DNA from: Hungatella sp. UBA3402 | GTDB taxonomy: Bacteria; Bacillota; Clostridia; Lachnospirales; Lachnospiraceae | Length of the DNA stretch: 9,199 nucleotides | Assembly: GCA_002358555.1 (NCBI GenBank) | Contig: DEPC01000003.1 | Coordinates: forward strand, 669 to 9,867 | Direction: 5' to 3' | Notes under the pieces: model-generated | What the model saw: the letters and a program-made list of their open reading frames with translations, nothing else | What the model was told of the DNA's origin: nothing | Databases searched by the model: none | Made by a program: the position numbers and the translations under genes | Shown: positions 5,788 through 9,199 of the stretch, in pieces | How the letters are laid out: each line of letters starts with the position of its first letter | Position numbering within the stretch: the stretch's first letter is position 1

Positions 5788-6534
5788 TTATCGATTTCCT
5801 GTCCGATTATAATACTCAAGCTGACTTAGTAATCTATTAATCTCTGCGGCAGCTCCATCAATATCCTGTTCAGAATAATCCATGTCAGACATTTCCATCA
5901 TCAAATGGTCCACTTCCAAGAGAACCTTTTCATTTTTTTCCAATATAGAACGCATATCGTCTAAATTTTCATCATAAAGCTGTTTCTTCTTTTCTTGAAT
6001 ATCATCAGGAATATCGTCAAGTTTATATTGTGCTGAAGACAACTTTTTATATTCAATCTCATCAAAAATAATCATTTTATTGACAATTCTGATAATCGAT
6101 TTTGATAATGCATCCGATGCAGAGCGAACGACCCCCATAAACTTCTCATAACTCAAGGTTCCCTGCCCAAATCTGCGACTCACTAGCTTCTCAAAGGTTG
6201 AAACTTCATTTTCCATCCTCTCTATCTGGGAAATAGCTGATGTGGAAATTCCTCCAAGAATTGCACTAAAACGATAATGTTCTAAAAATTCTCTGGCCTT
6301 TTTGTTCGCATTTTCCTCATTCACTTGTAAAAGCTCTGCTTTTTTTTCCATCAAAAGTGCTTTGTTCATCAGTACAAAAGAAGGAACAGCTATTACACCA
6401 ATGGCAACAGAAGCTGCAGCCGCAACTGTATTGCCGCTGAAGGGAGATAATCCTATAAGCCCTGGGGAAAACAGGCAAACCATAGCTACAGCAAAAGCCG
6501 CATTGCCAGCAAAAAGTTTGATGTATTTATTCAC
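5788..6534 (-). CDS. Membrane-anchored coiled-coil protein with XpaC-like layout
   Basis: A 248-residue protein if begun at the GTG at 6534, which I choose because GGAGAG lies at 6542-6547 with a 7-base spacer. The frame can be extended to a GTG at 6618, but the added 28 residues have no ribosome site at suitable spacing and overlap leader hairpins. Two hydrophobic segments (about 9-28 and 36-56, rich in A/V/G) are followed by a long charged helical region with coiled-coil character (ALLMEKKAELLQVNEENANKKA; IQEKKKQLYDENLDDMRSILEK; EINRLLSQLEYY). This order, two N-terminal helices then a cytoplasmic helical bundle, resembles XpaC-type proteins (5-bromo-4-chloroindolyl phosphate hydrolysis family), which are often encoded with TelA proteins. 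Direct sequence identity to XpaC was not established. It is the first gene of the operon. Confidence 0.8.
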   Translation of the reverse strand: MNKYIKLFAGNAAFAVAMVCLFSPGLIGLSPFSGNTVAAAASVAIGVIAVPSFVLMNKALLMEKKAELLQVNEENANKKAREFLEHYRFSAILGGISTSAISQIERMENEVSTFEKLVSRRFGQGTLSYEKFMGVVRSASDALSKSIIRIVNKMIIFDEIEYKKLSSAQYKLDDIPDDIQEKKKQLYDENLDDMRSILEKNEKVLLEVDHLMMEMSDMDYSEQDIDGAAAEINRLLSQLEYYNRTGNR

Positions 6535-6653
6535 GTATTTTCTCTCCAATACTACCAAAAGACAGCTTCCTGTCTCTTTTATTGTAAAGCCATTAAAATA
6601 ATGGAGCATCACTCCCACTGACTTTCATATGCGGGAATCTGACATTATTATCT
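6535..6653 (-). other. Structured 5' leader of the telA-type operon
   Basis: On the minus strand the leader holds several short inverted repeats. CCATTA-TTT-TAATGG (6590-6604) is a perfect hairpin. A 9-bp stem with one G-U pair has arms 6557-6565 and 6570-6578 and a 4-base loop, ten bases ahead of the ribosome site. GGAG-TGATG-CTCC (6603-6615) shares bases with the first and could be an alternative fold. No U-tract follows the hairpins and I do not recognise a known riboswitch class. Confidence 0.4.
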
Positions 6654-6659
6654 ACAAAC

Positions 6660-6688
6660 AGTATACACCTTTTTTGACAATTTGAGAA
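6660..6688 (-). promoter_or_regulatory. Candidate proximal promoter of the telA-type operon
   Basis: On the minus strand TTCTCA (6683-6688, 4 of 6 to the -35 consensus) and TATACT (6660-6665, 5 of 6 to the -10) are 17 bases apart. The predicted start near 6653 leaves a leader of about 120 bases before the GTG at 6534. Confidence 0.45.
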
Positions 6689-6748
6689 GCAGATAATTAG
6701 AGCCAGCAAGATAACTCTCATGCAATTTCTAATGAACCAAGAAAGCTT

Positions 6749-6778
6749 ATTATAGTTTGCTATCCATCTAAATGTATA
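6749..6778 (-). promoter_or_regulatory. Candidate distal promoter of the telA-type operon
   Basis: On the minus strand a perfect -10 box TATAAT (6749-6754) lies 18 bases downstream of TATACA (6773-6778, 4 of 6 to the -35 consensus). It is located just beyond the leuS terminator, so it would begin a new transcript. Between this site and the proximal candidate I see no gene. Confidence 0.4.
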
Positions 6779-6807
6779 TCTCAAAAAATTGGAATTTCCT
6801 ATAAGGC

Positions 6808-6858
6808 AAAAAGAGTTCCCTATAGGCTCAGAAATTCCAGCCCATAAGAAACTCTTTT
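6808..6858 (-). terminator. Intrinsic terminator of leuS
   Basis: Arms 6809-6828 and 6839-6858 pair over 20 positions in the minus-strand RNA, including three G-U pairs, around a 10-base loop. The 3' arm runs directly into UUUUU (6808-6812) and then GCC. The hairpin begins about 30 bases after the leuS stop codon at 6889. This should end the leuS transcript and separate it from the following operon. Confidence 0.88.
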
Positions 6859-6888
6859 CAGAGTATAACTTAAACACAAATCTAAATA

Positions 6889-9199
6889 TTATTTTACAAC
6901 TAAATTTACAATCTTTCCAGGAACATAGATTTCTTTTACTACATTTCCTGCCATCTTATCAGCCACAGCCTTCTTTCCTGCCTCAATCGCTTCTTCTTTA
7001 GATGCATTTGCTCCAATTTTAACGATGGCTCTAGTCTTTCCATTGATTTGAACAGCAATCTCAATTTCATCTTCCTTCATCGCTTCTTCATCACATTCTG
7101 GCCATTGAGCATGGAATACAGTATCTGTACCACCTAATTGTTGCCACAATTCCTCTCCAATATGAGGAGCAAAGGGAGACAAAAGTACGACAAAGGTCTT
7201 TAAGGTCTCCTTATCAATTCCTCCCTCTTTCTTAGCTAATTCCATAAATTTATTATTATATTCCATGAATCCAGAAATTACAGTATTGAGACTAAATTGA
7301 TTAAATCTCTGTTCAATGTCAAATATCAATTTATGACGTAGCCGCAGCATCTCCTTATTTGGAGTAATTTCCTTATCTTTATTGTCCATAACCAAATTCC
7401 AGAAACGATTTAAGAATCTGCTTACCCCTTCAATTCCTCTGTCGTCCCACTCGGCATCCAATTCTGGTGGCCCTACAAACAACTCATACATTCTTAGAGA
7501 ATCACATCCATAATCCCGAACCAAGTCGTCAGGAGACACTACATTTCCCTTGGATTTACTCATTTTAATGCCGTTTTTCCCTGTAATCATTCCCTGATTG
7601 AACAACTTGGCAAATGGTTCATCAAAATCCACGGCACCAATATCATACAAAAATTTGGTATAAAATCTTGAATACAGCAGATGGAGTACTGCATGTTCCA
7701 CACCACCAATATACATGTCCACAGGAAGATATTTATCTGCTTTCTCTTTAGAAACTAGCTCTTTGTCATTATGGCTATCCACATATCTTAAGAAATACCA
7801 GGAAGAACCTGCCCATTGAGGCATAGTATTTGTCTCTCTCTTAGCTGCTCCACCACATTGAGGACAAGTACAGTTTACCCATTCATCAATGGCTGCCAAT
7901 GGAGATTCTCCAGTTCCTGTAGGCTGATAGCTTTCTACCTCTGGAAGCTTTAATGGAAGCTGTTCTTCTGGAACTGCCACATTACCGCATTTAGGACAAT
8001 GGATAATGGGAATCGGCTCTCCCCAATACCTCTGTCTGGAAAATACCCAATCGCGGAGTTTATAATTTATCGTTTTCTTGCCTAATCCTCTAGACTCAAT
8101 CATAGCAGGAGCTTCTTTTTTTAATACTGCAGATTCCATGCCATTCCATTCTCCAGAATTAATCATGGTTCCACTGGCTTCTGTATAGGCTTCCGTCATA
8201 GTTTCAATTTCTTTTCCGTCTTTGGCAATGACCTGGATAATGGGAATATTGAATTTCTTTGCAAACTCAAAGTCTCTGTCATCATGGGCAGGCACACACA
8301 TAATAGCACCTGTGCCATAATCAGCCAGTACATAGTCTGACAACCAGATAGGAGTTCTTGCACCATTTAGCGGATTGATGGCATAGCTTCCTGTAAATAC
8401 GCCAGTCTTCTCCTTGTCCTGCATACGGTCTACATTGGAGCGCATGGAAGAGTCAAAAATATATTGTTCTACAGCTTCCTTCGTTTCTTCTGTAGCTAAA
8501 CTTTTAGCTAGGGCATGTTCTGGAGCTAAAACCATGAATGTTGCTCCATAAAGAGTATCTGGCCTTGTAGTATATACGGTAATCTTCTCGTCTTTTCCTT
8601 CTATTGGAAAATCTACCTCTGCTCCGTAAGATTTCCCAATCCACTCGCTTTGCATTTTTTTGACCTTTTCTGGCCAATCCAATTTATCTAAATCATTTAA
8701 CAGACGCTCTGCATAGGCGGTGATTTTTAACATCCACTGGCGCAGATTTTTCTTGGTTACAGCAGTGCCGCATCGCTCGCAGCATCCATTGACCACTTCC
8801 TCATTGGCAAGGCCCGTCTTACAGGAGGGGCACCAGTTAATAGGAAATTCCTTTTCATAAGCCAGCCCCTCTTTAAACATTTTCACAAAAATCCACTGTG
8901 TCCATTTATAGAATTCCGGATCCGTTGTATTTACTTCCATATCCCAGTCATATAATGCCGCGATATCGTTAATCTGATTCTTGATATTTGCTACGTTCTG
9001 TGCCGTAGAAATCGCCGGATGCACGCCCATCTTGATCGCATAATGCTCCGCAGGAAGTCCAAATGCATCCCATCCCATCGGATGTACGATATAATAATTC
9101 TGAAGTAATTTGTAACGACTCCACACATCGGAGATCACATATCCTCTCCAGTGTCCTACATGAAGTCCATTTCCTGACGGATATGGAAACATATCCAGA
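6889..9199 (-). CDS. leuS: Leucyl-tRNA synthetase, N-terminus outside the window
   Basis: Class I aminoacyl-tRNA synthetase charging tRNA-Leu with leucine using ATP, in the cytoplasm. About 769 residues are visible; bacterial LeuRS is usually a little over 800, so only some 35-40 N-terminal residues lie beyond the edge. The ATP-site HIGH motif appears as HVGH at 9151-9162 within the family hallmark MFPYPSGNGLHVGHWRGY. A zinc-ribbon-like CPSCKTGLANEE...CERCG follows. Next come the CP1 editing-domain hallmarks YTTRPDTLYGATF and GTGAIMCVPAHDDRDFEFA, a second Cys-rich segment (CPKCG...CPQCG), and the KMSKS loop at 7552-7566. The C-terminus carries the anticodon-binding helices and the small LeuRS C-terminal domain (VQINGKTRAIVKIGANASKEE). 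The reading frame is intact and all catalytic landmarks are present. Any leader control (for example a T-box) would be outside the window. Confidence 0.98.
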   Translation of the reverse strand, partial: LDMFPYPSGNGLHVGHWRGYVISDVWSRYKLLQNYYIVHPMGWDAFGLPAEHYAIKMGVHPAISTAQNVANIKNQINDIAALYDWDMEVNTTDPEFYKWTQWIFVKMFKEGLAYEKEFPINWCPSCKTGLANEEVVNGCCERCGTAVTKKNLRQWMLKITAYAERLLNDLDKLDWPEKVKKMQSEWIGKSYGAEVDFPIEGKDEKITVYTTRPDTLYGATFMVLAPEHALAKSLATEETKEAVEQYIFDSSMRSNVDRMQDKEKTGVFTGSYAINPLNGARTPIWLSDYVLADYGTGAIMCVPAHDDRDFEFAKKFNIPIIQVIAKDGKEIETMTEAYTEASGTMINSGEWNGMESAVLKKEAPAMIESRGLGKKTINYKLRDWVFSRQRYWGEPIPIIHCPKCGNVAVPEEQLPLKLPEVESYQPTGTGESPLAAIDEWVNCTCPQCGGAAKRETNTMPQWAGSSWYFLRYVDSHNDKELVSKEKADKYLPVDMYIGGVEHAVLHLLYSRFYTKFLYDIGAVDFDEPFAKLFNQGMITGKNGIKMSKSKGNVVSPDDLVRDYGCDSLRMYELFVGPPELDAEWDDRGIEGVSRFLNRFWNLVMDNKDKEITPNKEMLRLRHKLIFDIEQRFNQFSLNTVISGFMEYNNKFMELAKKEGGIDKETLKTFVVLLSPFAPHIGEELWQQLGGTDTVFHAQWPECDEEAMKEDEIEIAVQINGKTRAIVKIGANASKEEAIEAGKKAVADKMAGNVVKEIYVPGKIVNLVVK

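Noticed and set aside
6593..6877. Open frame of 94 codons on the minus strand between leuS and the next gene
   Set aside because: It covers the leuS terminator hairpin and both candidate promoters, lacks a ribosome site and looks like untranslated sequence.

Overview
This window of AT-rich DNA carries strong Shine-Dalgarno sites (AGGAGG type), sigma-A-like promoters and intrinsic terminators with U-tracts. Together with the protein types (LysR, YozG-like XRE, TelA, bacterial LeuRS), this points to a low-GC Gram-positive bacterium of the class Clostridia, probably Lachnospiraceae. That placement is inference from style and protein similarity, not from a marker-gene search.

Left part, plus strand (1-1772): a very short SnoaL/NTF2-like fragment that stops after about 41 residues; a small intergenic region with nested inverted repeats; a stand-alone Uma2 (DUF820) family PD-(D/E)XK-fold protein; and, directly behind it, a LysR-type regulator. 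The last two may be co-transcribed. No metabolic target for the regulator is visible in the window.

Middle, minus strand (1788-2553): a two-gene cassette of a 65-residue XRE regulator and a 162-residue four-helix membrane protein. They are translationally coupled: the second gene's ribosome binding site lies inside the last codons of the regulator. The cassette is driven by a near-consensus promoter overlapped by ATGT/ACAT dyads that look like an autoregulatory operator.

Main block, minus strand (2626-6778): a probable operon reading (i) a double-helix membrane-anchored coiled-coil protein with XpaC-like layout, (ii) a membrane-anchored protein fusing a solute-binding-like domain to a von Willebrand A domain with an intact MIDAS motif, (iii) a frameshifted remnant of an unidentified small gene, and (iv) a TelA-family toxic anion resistance protein. 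It closes with a strong intrinsic terminator. The structured leader and two candidate promoters lie between the first gene and leuS. This block is the most interesting part of the window: a cell-surface/stress module with known families but no established mechanism, and without TerC/TerD genes in view.

Right end, minus strand (6809-9199): the leucyl-tRNA synthetase gene leuS, lacking only its extreme N-terminus at the window edge, followed by a long hairpin terminator that isolates it from the TelA block. I see no CRISPR array, tRNA, rRNA or intact insertion sequence.
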